Source of the DNA: Rhizobium grahamii
Lineage (GTDB): Bacteria > Pseudomonadota > Alphaproteobacteria > Rhizobiales > Rhizobiaceae
Reading direction: 5' to 3'
Length of the DNA stretch: 64,000 nucleotides
Assembly (NCBI RefSeq): GCF_009498215.1
Contig: NZ_CP043499.1
Coordinates: 1,500,001-1,564,000, forward strand
The translations under genes were made by a program, and so were the position numbers. How positions within the stretch are numbered: the first letter of the stretch is position 1; the number at the start of each line of letters is the position of its first letter. The notes under the pieces were generated by a model. It had not been told where the DNA came from. It did not search any database and saw only the letters and a list, made by a program, of their open reading frames with translations. This document shows positions 27,090-35,396 of this stretch, in pieces.

Positions 27090-28322
27090 TTAGCCGAGAA
27101 CTGCCTTGATCTTGTCGGCAGCCTGATCGAGCGCATCCTTCGGGCTCATCTGACCGGTCAGGGCAGCCTGGATGGCATCCTGAATTGCCTTGGAGATCTT
27201 CGGCCACTGCGGGTTCGGGCCGCGCGGCTTGGCGTACTTCAGCTGTTCGATGAAGACCTTCAGGGCCTCATCCTTGAGCTTCTCGCCGGTTGCCGGGATG
27301 GTGATGTCGGAACGGGCCGGAAGCTGGCCGTAGTTCTTGAACATCTTGTCGTCCTGTGAAGCGAAGAACTCGAGCGCCTTGAAGGCTTCGGCGGGGTGCT
27401 TCGTGCTGGAGAAGATCGCCCAGTTGAAGTCGCCCATTGCCGAGGAACGCTCAGCGCCTTCCTTCGGAACCGGGAGCAGAGCAACACCCCAGTCGAACTT
27501 GGCTTCCTTGCTCATGCGGTCGAGTTCCCAGGGACCGGAGATCGCCATGGCGGCATTGCCTGAGTTGAACGTACCGGTGGAATCCCACTGGCCGCGCGTC
27601 AGGGTATCCGGAGAAGCAAGCTTCTCGTCCATGATCGTCTTCCAGGTCTCAAGCGCCTTGACCGCACCTTCGGCGTTGATGTTTTGGTAGCCGCCGCCGC
27701 CCATCTGGGCCCAGGGCAGGAACTGGAAGGTACCTTCCTCGTTCGCCTTGGCGGAGAAGGCCAGACCGTAGACGTTCTTGGCCGGATCGGTCAGCTTGCG
27801 CGCATCCTCGACAAGCTCATCCCATGTCTGCGGCGGCTTGTTCGGATCAAGGCCCTTCGCCTTGAACATGTCCTTGTTGTAGTAGAGCGCGATCGTGTTG
27901 GTTGCCTTCGGAATACCGAAGTACTTGCCGTCCCATTCCACGGACTTTAGCGGGCCCGGGAAATAGTTGTCCGGCTTGATGACCGAGGAGCCCTTGATCA
28001 TGTCGGAGATGTCGAGGAAAGCGCCGCGCGAGGCAAACATCGCGTGCTCGGGGTTGTCGACCGCGATGATGTCAGGAGCCTGGCCGGTCGCATAGGCGCG
28101 CATGGCCTCGGTGACGACGTCGTCGAACTGGATCAGACGATACTCGATCTTGATGCCGTTGTTCTGGGCGTTGAATTCCTTGACAAGGTTCGGTGCCGGC
28201 TGGATGTCCTTGTCCAGCGACCAGAGGGTCAAGGTGACATCTTCGGCCTTGGCAGCAAGGCCGAAGAGCGAAACGCCTGCCAGCGCCAAAGCGCCGATCA
28301 TTGCAAACTTGCGGATACCCAT
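27090..28322 (-). CDS. Sugar ABC transporter substrate-binding protein
   Basis: A 410-residue periplasmic binding protein of the extracellular solute-binding family 1. The signal peptide is MGIRKFAMIGALALAGVSLF, with cleavage likely after AAKA. The mature part begins EDVTLTLWSLDKD and has the typical YNKDMFKAKGLDPNKPPQTWDEL and AAMAISGPWELDRM stretches. AAAGGAGGAG provides a strong ribosome site, consistent with the high expression binding proteins need. The sugar bound is not deducible, although the neighbouring oxidoreductase and epimerase suggest a sugar or polyol that is oxidised and isomerised. Confidence 0.95.
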   Translation of the reverse strand: MGIRKFAMIGALALAGVSLFGLAAKAEDVTLTLWSLDKDIQPAPNLVKEFNAQNNGIKIEYRLIQFDDVVTEAMRAYATGQAPDIIAVDNPEHAMFASRGAFLDISDMIKGSSVIKPDNYFPGPLKSVEWDGKYFGIPKATNTIALYYNKDMFKAKGLDPNKPPQTWDELVEDARKLTDPAKNVYGLAFSAKANEEGTFQFLPWAQMGGGGYQNINAEGAVKALETWKTIMDEKLASPDTLTRGQWDSTGTFNSGNAAMAISGPWELDRMSKEAKFDWGVALLPVPKEGAERSSAMGDFNWAIFSSTKHPAEAFKALEFFASQDDKMFKNYGQLPARSDITIPATGEKLKDEALKVFIEQLKYAKPRGPNPQWPKISKAIQDAIQAALTGQMSPKDALDQAADKIKAVLG

Positions 28323-28387
28323 AGTTCTCCTCCTTTGTGGTTATCCTGTCGGAAGCCGGCGATTCCTCCTCGCCGGCCACGATGTCA

Positions 28388-29289
28388 TCAAACCGGATCG
28401 ACGACGAAATCGCCGCCCCGGCATGCTTGAGGTGGTTGAGCGCGTAGACCTGACCGGTCATCTCCAGCTCGTCGCGGTAAACGGGGTCGTGCCAGCCTTC
28501 GATGTCGATCGAACCGGACCAGCCGGCAAGGCGCAATTCCGAAATGATGTCCGTCCAGTTGCTGTCGCCGAAGCCCGGCGTGCGCATGAAGACGAACTTC
28601 TCCTTGCCGAAAATGCCGTGTTCCTTGATGACGTCCCAACGGATCGTCGCGTCCTTGCCGTGCACGTGGAAGATCTTCTTCGCCCACTTGCGGATCTGCG
28701 GCAGCGGTTCGATCAGATAGACCATCTGGTGGCAGGGTTCCCACTCCAGACCAATGTGGTCGTCGGGCGTTTCGTTGAAGATCAGTTCCCAGGCATCGGG
28801 GTTGTGCGCGATGTTCCAGTCACCGGTTGCCCAGTTCCCGTCCATGGCGCAGTTTTCGAAGGCGATCTTGACGCCCTTGTCGGCGGCGCGCTTGGCAAGC
28901 TCGCTCCAGATTTCCTTGTAGCGCGGCAGGCTGTCCGTCAACGGCTTGTTACGGACGCGGCCGGTAAAGCCGGCGATGCAGGTGGCACCAAAATGATGTG
29001 CGTTGTCGATGCAGTCTTTCCAGCCCTGCAGCGTCTGCAGGTCGATGTCGGTCGTCTCAAGCGGATTGCCGAACATGCCGAGCGTCGAGATGGTGATGTC
29101 GCGATCACCGATAGCATCGAGAGAGCGCTTGCCGAGTTCGGCCAGGTCCTGGCCGTTCGTCGTCTGCCAGAAGAAGGGCTCGAAGCTCTCGAAACCCATG
29201 TCGGCAATCTGACCGATGCGCTTGTCGGCGCCGCCCTTGGAGGCGCTGACCATGGTACCTACACGAATGGACTTGGCGGGGTTGATCAC
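28388..29289 (-). CDS. Sugar phosphate isomerase/epimerase (IolE/xylose-isomerase-like TIM barrel), frameshifted near C-terminus
   Basis: An AP_endonuc_2-family TIM barrel of about 300 residues. Metal-site residues are visible: VKIAFENCAM (Glu), GLEWEPCH (Glu or His), IFHVHGKDA (His) and GSIDIEGWHDP (Glu). As sequenced, the frame loses its natural end after LNHLKHA and runs on into the binding-protein gene to 28072. One extra C in the run near 28416-28421 (CC to CCC on the minus strand) would restore LKHARGGDFVVDPV and a stop at 28388, 65 bases before the binding-protein start. The length of 902 bases is one short of 301 codons. The start is GTG 29289. Likely acts on the imported sugar after oxidation. 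Confidence 0.85.
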
Positions 29290-29300
29290 AATGTCTGTCC

Positions 29301-30335
29301 TTATGCTGAAATTTCAATGCGCTTGCCGGTCTTGGCGCTTTCAATCGCGCCGAAGACCATGGCGAGGCTTCTGATATTGTCCGAGCTGGCGGTCTCGGGC
29401 CGCTTGCCTGTCTTGATCGCCTCGACGAAGCTGGCGATGACGCTGGCGTGGCCGTGCGTCTCTTCTTCATGCGCGGGCTCGGGAACGTTTACGGGCGCAA
29501 AGCCATGCAAGAGACCCCGCTCCGTGCCGGCGACAGCTGCATTGAACGTGTCACCGCCATCCCAGGTCAGCATGCCCTTCGAGCCGACGAGGCGCCATTC
29601 GCTCTCCCAGCTCGTGCGCTCGCCTTCGGCGCACCACGAGCCACGATAGGTGAAGACGACGTCGTCGGAAAATTCGAAGGTCGCATTGGCAGAGGCGCCA
29701 TGCTTGTACCAGGAACCGGTCGGATTACGCTCGACGCAATAGACGGCGAGCGGCTTCTTGTCTGCTACATAGCGGGCGGCGTCGAAGGTATGGATCGCCA
29801 TATCGAGCAACAGAACGTTGTCCATCTCCTCGCGGAAACCGCCGAAATGCGGGCCCAGGAAGAAGTCGCAATGGATGGCAGTCAGATCGCCGATTGCTCC
29901 GCTCTCGACGAAGCGACGCATGCGGCGCACGCCCGAGATGAAGCGGCGGTTCTGGATGATGGCGTGGATCTTGCCGGTTTCGGCGGCGAGATCGATCAGA
30001 GCGGCACCTTCGGCAAGCGACGTTGCCATCGGCTTTTCGCTGAGAACGTGGCAGCCCGCTTTCATGGCCGTGGAGACGACGTTGAAACGTGCGGTCGGAA
30101 TAACGACGTCGAACACGATATCAGCGTTCGACTTGGCGATAACATCGGCAAGATCGGTGCCGATGACAGCGCCTTCAAGACCGAACTCGGCAGCGAGTGC
30201 TTCCGCCGCCGCCGGATTGACGTCGACGAGGCCCTTGACCTCGATCACGGCCGCAAGAGCCGGGGTTTCCTCGATGGCGCGCAACCAGCCTTTGGACATG
30301 GCTCCGCACCCGCATAGAACGGCATTCAATATCAC
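29301..30335 (-). CDS. Gfo/Idh/MocA-family oxidoreductase
   Basis: A 344-residue NAD(P)-dependent sugar or polyol dehydrogenase. The N-terminal Rossmann motif VLCGCGAMSKGWLRAIE is followed by CHVLSEKPMATSLAEG with the conserved E-K-P, and LLLDMAIHTFDAARYV carries the family's catalytic-region His. The GTG at 30335 is chosen because GGAGG lies five bases upstream; the longer frame to 30380 runs into the operator. It is the first gene of the sugar operon, 11 bases ahead of the epimerase, directly behind a promoter with two LacI-type operators. Confidence 0.92.
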   Translation of the reverse strand: MILNAVLCGCGAMSKGWLRAIEETPALAAVIEVKGLVDVNPAAAEALAAEFGLEGAVIGTDLADVIAKSNADIVFDVVIPTARFNVVSTAMKAGCHVLSEKPMATSLAEGAALIDLAAETGKIHAIIQNRRFISGVRRMRRFVESGAIGDLTAIHCDFFLGPHFGGFREEMDNVLLLDMAIHTFDAARYVADKKPLAVYCVERNPTGSWYKHGASANATFEFSDDVVFTYRGSWCAEGERTSWESEWRLVGSKGMLTWDGGDTFNAAVAGTERGLLHGFAPVNVPEPAHEEETHGHASVIASFVEAIKTGKRPETASSDNIRSLAMVFGAIESAKTGKRIEISA

Positions 30336-30382
30336 GATTTCCTCCGGTGGATCGTTTCCGGTTTTCCTCCCGAAACGCATCC

Positions 30383-30396
30383 CGTAAACGTTTACG
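30383..30396. promoter_or_regulatory. LacI-type operator O1
   Basis: Perfect 14-bp palindrome CGTAAACGTTTACG with the central CG typical of LacI/GalR-family operators. It lies directly downstream of the operon's -10 box, where a bound repressor would block transcription of the oxidoreductase gene. Confidence 0.8.
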
Positions 30397-30426
30397 ATAC
30401 TAAGCGGAAACGTTTCGTGGTGTCAA
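30397..30426 (-). promoter_or_regulatory. Promoter of the sugar-uptake operon
   Basis: On the minus strand TTGACA (30426-30421) is followed after an 18-base spacer by TAGTAT (30402-30397). The -35 is perfect and the -10 good. One palindromic operator lies in the spacer and another abuts the -10, so this promoter is almost certainly LacI-family controlled. Confidence 0.75.
30407..30416. promoter_or_regulatory. LacI-type operator O2
   Basis: Perfect 10-bp palindrome GAAACGTTTC inside the promoter spacer. Its centre is 22 bp from that of O1, about two helical turns, so both can be occupied from the same DNA face. The same sequence recurs upstream of the lacI gene. Confidence 0.78.
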
Positions 30427-30540
30427 TAGGCCGCACACGCAGCCAAAATGCTGCGGAAAACACCTGAAAATGCCGGGTCTTAGCGCAGGCTATGTCGCAC
30501 TGCAGCATCGAAAATTATTCGAGCGCTCCAGCTGTTTTTT

Positions 30541-30563
30541 GTGACGCTTTACGGAAGCGTCAC
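30541..30563. repeat. Inverted repeat over the glycerate-kinase stop codon
   Basis: Perfect 9-bp stem GTGACGCTT / AAGCGTCAC with a 5-base loop, overlapping the last codons of the minus-strand kinase. On the minus strand it is followed by A residues, not T residues, so it is not a standard intrinsic terminator for that gene. It may protect the mRNA end. Confidence 0.5.
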
Positions 30564-31813
30564 GCAATCAGGATCGCACGAAAATCATTCACGTTGGTAC
30601 CCGTCGGACCGGTGACGAAGAGGTCTCCCAGAGCTTCGAAGCCGGTATAGCTATCGTTGGCGTCGAGCAGCTTTCGTGGATCCATGCCCGCCTCACGCAG
30701 ACGCCTCAGGGTGTCGCCGTCAGCGAACGCGCCGGCATTGTTTTCAGAACCGTCGATTCCATCCGTATCGGCAGCCAGGACGTGAATGTTCTGCTCGCCG
30801 ATCGCAAGCGCCATTGCCAAGGCAAACTCCCCATTGCGCCCCCCTCGGCCGCCGCGTCCCCTCAGCGTAACCGTGGTCTCCCCGCCGGAAAGGATAACGA
30901 CCGGCTTGGAAAACGGCCGGTTCCTTGTGGCCACCTCTCGCGCAATCGCGGCGTGGACAAGTGCGACGTCGCGCGATTCTCCTTCGATCGAATCCGAGAG
31001 GATCACGGCTTCGATCCCGTGGGCGCGGGCAGCAGCGGCGGCAGCCTCCAGGGAGACACCGGCGGAAGCGATGATGTGGTGTTCGTGGCGGGCGAATATC
31101 GGGTTATCCGGCCGCGGTGCATCGGCGGAAGGCGATGCGAGATGATCAATTGCCGCCTGCGGCAATTCCAGTCGGTACTGCTCGATCACCGCCTGCGCCT
31201 GCTGGCGACTTGAGCTGTCCGCAACCGTCGGGCCGGAGGCAACGTGAGCGGGATTGTCGCCCGGTATGTCTGATACGATGAGGCTGACCACACGTGCTTT
31301 CGTCGCGGCCGCCAGCCGCCCTCCCTTGATCGTCGACAGATGCTTGCGCACGACGTTCATGGAGGCAATCGGTGCACCGGAAGCGAGCAGAAGCTCATTG
31401 AGCGCTATTTCGTCCTGAAGCGTCAAGCCAGCTGGCGGCGCCGGCAGCAATGCCGAACCGCCGCCGCAGATCAGAGCGATGACGAGGTCGTCATCGGTCA
31501 ATCCCGCGACCGCCTCCATCAGCAGTCCGGATGCAGTCAATCCAGCCGCATCGGGGACCGGATGAGATGCCTCTATGACCCTGATGCTCCTGGTCTCGCA
31601 ACCATATCCGTAGCGCGTGACGACAATGCCCTCGAGCGGTGTCGGCCAGAGGCTTTCCAGCGCTCGCGCCATCTGCGCGGCTCCCTTTCCTGCTCCGACA
31701 ACCACGGTGCGACCGCGCGGTGGCGCAGGAAGATGGGACGCAATGCCCGTCAGTGGATCAGCGGCGCGCACAGCGGCCGTAAACAGTTCGGTGAGAAGCT
31801 CGCGCGGTTTCAT
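30560..31813 (-). CDS. Glycerate 2-kinase / MOFRL-family protein (TtuD/GckA type)
   Basis: A 417-residue cytoplasmic glycerate kinase (DUF4147 plus MOFRL domains) that phosphorylates D-glycerate, feeding sugar or tartrate breakdown into glycolysis. It shows VVGAGKGAAQMARALE near the N-terminus, LICGGGSALLPAPP, the conserved lysine region MNVVRKHLSTIKGGRLA, and the C-terminal MOFRL stretch DTDGIDGSENNAGAFADGDT. Older annotations call this family hydroxypyruvate reductase. It lies 12 bases after the lacI gene, so the two are probably co-transcribed. This suggests that the pathway of the adjacent sugar operon ends in glycerate. Confidence 0.92.
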   Translation of the reverse strand: MKPRELLTELFTAAVRAADPLTGIASHLPAPPRGRTVVVGAGKGAAQMARALESLWPTPLEGIVVTRYGYGCETRSIRVIEASHPVPDAAGLTASGLLMEAVAGLTDDDLVIALICGGGSALLPAPPAGLTLQDEIALNELLLASGAPIASMNVVRKHLSTIKGGRLAAATKARVVSLIVSDIPGDNPAHVASGPTVADSSSRQQAQAVIEQYRLELPQAAIDHLASPSADAPRPDNPIFARHEHHIIASAGVSLEAAAAAARAHGIEAVILSDSIEGESRDVALVHAAIAREVATRNRPFSKPVVILSGGETTVTLRGRGGRGGRNGEFALAMALAIGEQNIHVLAADTDGIDGSENNAGAFADGDTLRRLREAGMDPRKLLDANDSYTGFEALGDLFVTGPTGTNVNDFRAILIA

Positions 31814-31825
31814 GCTATCTGCCAG

Positions 31826-32863
31826 TCAGGGGGTGATTGTGAATGCGTCGCTCTCGCCCGGGGCGAGTTCCAGCGGCCAGATCGTATTCTGTGCGCCCTT
31901 TGGGTAAAGAGCTGAATAGGCGGGCATCGTCGCAAGAAGTGTCTCGGCGAGCTTGGTACCGAGGTCGCGAAGCGACAGGCGAAAGCAAGTGAGCGTCGGC
32001 TGCAGGAACCTGGCACGAGGCTCCTCGCGAAAACCGATCACGGCGAGATCCCGGCCGGGAACCACCCCTGCCTCGACCATTCGACGATAGAGCCCGATGG
32101 CCATCAATTCGTATATCAGGATGATCGCTGTTGGCCGGTTCTCGAGTTGCAGCAATTCCGTACCGGCCTGATAACCGCCCTGCTCGCTGGACTTCACGCG
32201 AATGATCAGACTCGGATCAAACTCGAGGCCGTGCCGCTCCAGCGCCTGCCGGTAGGCATCCACGAAGACATAGCCGAGGTTGATATCGGTGGAAGGTGCG
32301 GCAATGGCGATACGGCGGTGACCTTTGGCGACGAGGCGCGCGACGGCACAGGCCGCCACCCCCTCGAAATCCAGGTCGATCCAGGGATAATTGCCGCCGG
32401 ACGAACTGCGTCCGAGAGCCACGAACGGAATCTTTGCCTTCGAGAGGAAATCGATACGCTTGTCGATGCGCTGCGTTGCCGAGATGATCATGGCATCGAC
32501 GACGCGGCGGGCGACCATGCGCTTCAGATACTCGTGCGGGTCCTCATCGCTTGGGCAAGGCAACATGACAAGGTCAAGCTTGTGGCGCGTAAAGACGGAC
32601 TGAAGCCCGCCCGTGACGCTAAGGAAGAAGTTGTCCCCGTTCTCGACAGTCTCTTGGCTCGCTTCGATCATGAGCCCGATAACGTTGGTCGTGCCCTGCC
32701 GAAGGCTGCGGCCGGACTGATTGGCGACGTAACCGAGTTCCTCCGCTGCCGCCAACACGCGCTTGCGCGTCTCCTCGTTGACGTCAGGCTTGTCATTCAG
32801 CGCCCGCGATACTGTCCCGATCGAGATATCGAGATGTTTTGCCAGCTGGCGAATTCCCTTCAT
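31826..32863 (-). CDS. LacI-family transcriptional regulator
   Basis: A 345-residue DNA-binding repressor. The N-terminal helix-turn-helix and hinge read KGIRQLAKHLDISIGTVSRAL then NDKPDVNEETRKRVLAAAEELGY. The rest is a periplasmic-binding-protein-like sensor domain. ATG 32863 puts the helix-turn-helix at the extreme N-terminus as usual; a GTG at 32884 would place the GGAGGA ribosome site inside the gene. It likely binds the GAAACGTTTC palindromes found in front of the sugar operon and of its own gene, giving substrate-induced, autoregulated control (inference). Confidence 0.95.
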   Translation of the reverse strand: MKGIRQLAKHLDISIGTVSRALNDKPDVNEETRKRVLAAAEELGYVANQSGRSLRQGTTNVIGLMIEASQETVENGDNFFLSVTGGLQSVFTRHKLDLVMLPCPSDEDPHEYLKRMVARRVVDAMIISATQRIDKRIDFLSKAKIPFVALGRSSSGGNYPWIDLDFEGVAACAVARLVAKGHRRIAIAAPSTDINLGYVFVDAYRQALERHGLEFDPSLIIRVKSSEQGGYQAGTELLQLENRPTAIILIYELMAIGLYRRMVEAGVVPGRDLAVIGFREEPRARFLQPTLTCFRLSLRDLGTKLAETLLATMPAYSALYPKGAQNTIWPLELAPGESDAFTITP

Positions 32864-32916
32864 TTGCGGCAAATTCCTCCTCACCCCGAAACGCCTCGGC
32901 CCATACTTGCCATACA

Positions 32917-32926
32917 GAAACGTTTC
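32917..32926. promoter_or_regulatory. LacI-type operator upstream of the lacI gene
   Basis: Palindrome GAAACGTTTC, identical to O2 of the sugar operon, 54 bases before the lacI start. This implies autoregulation. No confident promoter boxes were assigned around it. Confidence 0.7.
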
Positions 32927-33073
32927 CGAGAAGCACTTTAGGCGATGATCGACGCGATATGCTCACACGGGGAGTGATCCGGCGCGTCGAACATTTCACG
33001 ACGTCACGAGTGGAATGGTTTGATCTTCCAAGCCGGAGTACTCTTACGCGAATGGGACCGCTCTGAAACGCCA

Positions 33074-33619
33074 TCACGGAAACAGTTCGGCGTCCTGGAA
33101 GGAAGAGGCAATTGCATCCTTCGACGACAGGATCGGCTCGCCCTCGATCGGCCAGCGAATATCGAGCTGCCGGTCATTCCAGATAATCGTTCTTTCATTT
33201 TCCGGAGAATAGAAGTCTGTCGTCTTGTATAGGAACTGCGCGCTTTCGGACAGGACCAGAAAACCATGTGCAAAGCCGGGCGGTACCCAGAGCTGATGCT
33301 TGTTCGTCGCAGACAAGACCTCGCCGACCCAGCGTCCGAACGTGGGAGACGAGCGCCTGATATCGACGCAGACATCGAACACCTCCCCCTCGACGACACG
33401 CACGAGTTTGCCCTGCGGTTGCTTGATCTGGTAGTGCAGCCCTCGCAGGACATTCTTGCCCGACCTCGAATGGTTATCCTGGACGAAGGTTACCGTCCGG
33501 CCGAGTGCCGTATCGAACTGTGCCTGATTGAAGCTCTCGAAGAAAAAACCCCGGTCGTCGCCAAAGACCTTGGGCTGAACGAGAAGCACGTCCGGAATAT
33601 CCAGCGGAGTGAAACTCAT
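33074..33619 (-). CDS. rfbC: dTDP-4-dehydrorhamnose 3,5-epimerase
   Basis: A 181-residue cupin epimerase, third step of dTDP-L-rhamnose synthesis. The catalytic histidine region is NVLRGLHYQIKQPQGKLV and the tyrosine region KTTDFYSPENERTIIWND. It has standard family length. The ATG overlaps the rfbA stop (ATGA). It is last gene of the minus-strand rfbBDAC set. Confidence 0.97.
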   Translation of the reverse strand: MSFTPLDIPDVLLVQPKVFGDDRGFFFESFNQAQFDTALGRTVTFVQDNHSRSGKNVLRGLHYQIKQPQGKLVRVVEGEVFDVCVDIRRSSPTFGRWVGEVLSATNKHQLWVPPGFAHGFLVLSESAQFLYKTTDFYSPENERTIIWNDRQLDIRWPIEGEPILSSKDAIASSFQDAELFP

Positions 33620-34500
33620 TGCAGCGCGCCTTCGTCCAGAAGCCGCAACAGGTACTTGCCGTATCCGTTCTTCGAAAGCGGCATCGCAAGCCGCTCGAGA
33701 TCAGCGCGGCTGACCCAACCGTTACGGAACGCGATCTCCTCGGGGCACGATACCTTCAGTCCCTGGCGGCGTTCGAGCGTCGAAATGAACTGGCCGGCAT
33801 CGAGTAGGGAGTCATGTGTCCCGGTGTCCAGCCACGCGTAGCCCCGGCCCATGATCTCGACCGTCAGGCTTTCATCGTCGAGGTAGCAGCGGTTGAGATC
33901 CGTGATCTCGAGCTCGCCGCGCGGCGAAGGCTTCAGCTGCTTTGCAAATTCGACGGCGCGTTCGTCGTAGAAATAGAGGCCGGTCACGGCATAGTTGGAT
34001 TTCGCGACTGTCGGCTTTTCCTCGATGGAAAGGACACGGCGGCGACGGTCGAATTCCACGACACCGTAACGCTCCGGATCCAGCACATGATAGGCAAACA
34101 CGGTCGCCCCTTCCCTGCGCGACATCCCGCTCTCAAGCAATGTGGGGAGGTCGTGGCCGTAGAAGATGTTGTCGCCCAACACCAGTGCGGAAGGTGCTCC
34201 CGCCAGGAAATCCTCGGCGATGATGAAGGCTTGCGCAAGCCCATCGGGAGACGGTTGCTCGGCGTAGGAGAACGTCACGCCCCACTCCTGCCCGCTCCCC
34301 AGCAGCTGCCGAAATCGCGGAATATCCTGCGGCGTGGAGATGATCAGAATGTCGCGGATGCCGGCGAGCATTAAGGTCGACAGCGGATAGTAGATCATCG
34401 GCTTGTCGAACACCGGCAACAGCTGCTTGCTGATCGCAAGCGTCGCGGGATGCAGGCGTGTGCCGGACCCTCCGGCCAGAATGATGCCTTTGCGGGTCAT
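33616..34500 (-). CDS. rfbA: Glucose-1-phosphate thymidylyltransferase
   Basis: A 294-residue nucleotidyltransferase making dTDP-glucose from dTTP and glucose-1-phosphate. The N-terminal signature IILAGGSGTRLHPAT then ISKQLLPVFDKPMIYYPLS is diagnostic. The start at 34500 overlaps the rfbD stop; a second ATG at 34509 and a longer frame to 34599 are less likely. It supplies the precursor for the rhamnose branch. Confidence 0.97.
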   Translation of the reverse strand: MTRKGIILAGGSGTRLHPATLAISKQLLPVFDKPMIYYPLSTLMLAGIRDILIISTPQDIPRFRQLLGSGQEWGVTFSYAEQPSPDGLAQAFIIAEDFLAGAPSALVLGDNIFYGHDLPTLLESGMSRREGATVFAYHVLDPERYGVVEFDRRRRVLSIEEKPTVAKSNYAVTGLYFYDERAVEFAKQLKPSPRGELEITDLNRCYLDDESLTVEIMGRGYAWLDTGTHDSLLDAGQFISTLERRQGLKVSCPEEIAFRNGWVSRADLERLAMPLSKNGYGKYLLRLLDEGALQ

Positions 34501-35396
34501 GGCTTCCATCCCCTTGTTCGAAGTTGATCCAGCATGCGGTCGACATGCACTCTCCAGTCCGGCAGGCTGAGCCCCAGACGGGACGAGAGAGCGGTGCAAT
34601 CAAGTGACGAGTTCAGTGGCCGGGCAGCCGGACGCGGAAACTCAGCCGTGGTGATGGGTTCGATATCATCTGGACCGGCCTTCGGCTCGAAGCCGATCTC
34701 GATGGCACGGCGCACCACATGACATGCGAGTCCGTGCCAGCTCGTGCGCCCACTCGCCGTCAAATGATAGATCCCGTCAGGCAGGTGACCGCGGCGATAG
34801 GCGGCCACCGCAAGCGCCGTGACATCGGCGATCAATTCGGCTGATGTCGGTGCGCCGAACTGGTCGGCCACCACGCGAAGTTGCGGGCGCTCATGCGCCA
34901 AGCGCAGGATCGTCTTGATGAAGTTGTCGCCGTCCGCCGAGAACACCCAGCTCGTGCGGAACACGAGATGCTTGCAGCGCGAGCCGGTGATCGCCAGTTC
35001 GCCGCCCCGCTTGGAATGCCCGTACACATTCAATGGATCTGTCTCGTCCGCCTCGACATAGGGCGCAGCCTTCCGGCCGTTGAAGACATAGTCCGTCGAA
35101 TAGTGAAGCAGCAGGGCGTCGCGCTCGAGCGCCTGCCGCGCGAGGATGCCGACGGCGTCCTGGTTGACCGCGAAGGCAGCAGCAGAATTTGTTTCCGCCT
35201 GATCAACCTGCGTAAAGGCGGTGGCGTTTGCAATCATTATCGCATCGCCCGCGTCTCGCAGAACGCCTGGAATCGTCTCGGGTTTCTCAAGGTCGATACG
35301 ATCCCGTCCGAAAACATCAAGGGAGCCGAAGGGCAACAGGGTGCGCTGCAGTTCGCGGGCAACCTGGCCATTTTTGCCGAGCAGCATCACGGTCAT
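34497..35396 (-). CDS. rfbD: dTDP-4-dehydrorhamnose reductase
   Basis: A 299-residue short-chain-dehydrogenase-type reductase, the last step to dTDP-L-rhamnose. Rossmann start LLGKNGQVARELQRTL, active-site YGHSK (Y-x-x-x-K) and the substrate-binding HYSTDYVFNG are present. ATGA overlaps on both sides tie it to rfbB and rfbA. Confidence 0.96.
   Translation of the reverse strand: MTVMLLGKNGQVARELQRTLLPFGSLDVFGRDRIDLEKPETIPGVLRDAGDAIMIANATAFTQVDQAETNSAAAFAVNQDAVGILARQALERDALLLHYSTDYVFNGRKAAPYVEADETDPLNVYGHSKRGGELAITGSRCKHLVFRTSWVFSADGDNFIKTILRLAHERPQLRVVADQFGAPTSAELIADVTALAVAAYRRGHLPDGIYHLTASGRTSWHGLACHVVRRAIEIGFEPKAGPDDIEPITTAEFPRPAARPLNSSLDCTALSSRLGLSLPDWRVHVDRMLDQLRTRGWKP

Noticed and set aside
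28072..28387. C-terminal extension of the epimerase frame into the binding-protein gene
   Set aside because: The added residues are an out-of-frame reading of the ribosome site and signal peptide of the next gene; best explained by the one-base frameshift.
28102..29649. 515-codon open frame on the plus strand over the epimerase and binding-protein genes
   Set aside because: Antisense to two well-supported genes, low-complexity shadow composition and no family pattern.
30541..30563. Intrinsic terminator for the glycerate kinase gene
   Set aside because: The hairpin is followed by A residues rather than T residues in the gene's direction; kept only as an inverted repeat.
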